NCBI GenBank assembly: GCA_002378605.1
Contig: DFSK01000172.1
Location: forward strand, 3,768-10,226
Length of the DNA: 6,459 bases
DNA from: Alphaproteobacteria bacterium UBA3439
GTDB taxonomy: Bacteria > Pseudomonadota > Alphaproteobacteria > Puniceispirillales > Puniceispirillaceae
Direction: 5' to 3'
Shown: in pieces, positions 6,404 to 6,459 of the stretch
How the letters are laid out: each line of letters begins with the position of its first letter
How positions within the stretch are numbered: position 1 is the stretch's first letter
Program-made: the position numbers and the translations under genes
The notes under the pieces: generated by a model
The model's input: the letters and a program-made list of their open reading frames with translations, nothing else
Databases searched by the model: none
Told to the model about the DNA's origin: nothing

Positions 6404-6459
6404 ATGAGCGATGTGATCATTGTCGAAAAAATGGATCAATGGATCAAAATTACCTTGAA
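6404..6459 (+). CDS. 5' end of a probable enoyl-CoA hydratase/isomerase (partial)
   Basis: Only the first 18 codons are present and the gene runs off the right edge. The peptide starts MSDVIIVEKMDQW and continues IKITL. This is the usual opening of crotonase-family proteins: a short beta strand, a charged turn, then an I-x-L strand that normally leads into N-R-P. The last codon is cut after AA, which would fit an Asn or Lys next. The start is backed by AAAGGA at 6389-6394. The gene is divergent from the FadJ-like gene, which fits a local acyl-CoA metabolism cluster. The family call rests on a very short stretch, so the exact reaction (hydratase, isomerase or hydrolase) is open. Confidence 0.6.
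   Translation, partial: MSDVIIVEKMDQWIKITL

Noticed and set aside
1..6459. Frequent TTGGC/GCCAA words as a possible uptake or repeat element
   Set aside because: They fall in coding frames as Phe-Gly, Ile-Gly and Leu-Ala codon pairs and show no regular spacing or longer conserved core.

Overview
The window looks like chromosomal DNA of a free-living, probably marine alphaproteobacterium, with G+C near one half by eye. The inference rests on a cupin-type DMSP (dimethylsulfoniopropionate) lyase beside a fused beta-oxidation enzyme, and on the style of the proteins. A SAR116-like or roseobacter-like lineage would fit, but the sequence alone does not settle this. Coding density is high. I see no insertion sequence, CRISPR array, tRNA or rRNA.

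Left part (1-3379, + strand): after a terminator-like hairpin (53-93) come three co-directional genes. They are an NfsA-type nitroreductase (142-879), a membrane-anchored protein built on the FMN/iron-sulfur synthase domain of glutamate synthase (980-2590), and a TauE/SafE (TSUP) family membrane transporter (2648-3379). The first two are about 100 nt apart if the internal start of the second is right. The second and third are 57 nt apart and may share a transcript.

Right part (3391-6141, - strand): a two-gene unit converges on the transporter with only 11 nt between the stop codons. In transcription order it holds a 691-aa FadB/FadJ-like enoyl-CoA hydratase/3-hydroxyacyl-CoA dehydrogenase, then, 27 nt on, a 215-aa cupin of the DddL/DddQ DMSP lyase family. 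All the expected metal-binding and catalytic residues of the cupin are visible.

Right edge: a 262-nt divergent intergenic region (6142-6403) separates this unit from the first 18 codons of a + strand gene whose N-terminus reads like a stand-alone enoyl-CoA hydratase/isomerase.

Working model (inference): the lyase cleaves DMSP to DMS and acrylate, and the neighbouring acyl-CoA enzymes may handle acryloyl-CoA or related short acyl-CoAs. The TSUP transporter may move a small anion such as a sulfur oxyanion. The link between the two halves is by proximity only, since they lie on opposite strands.
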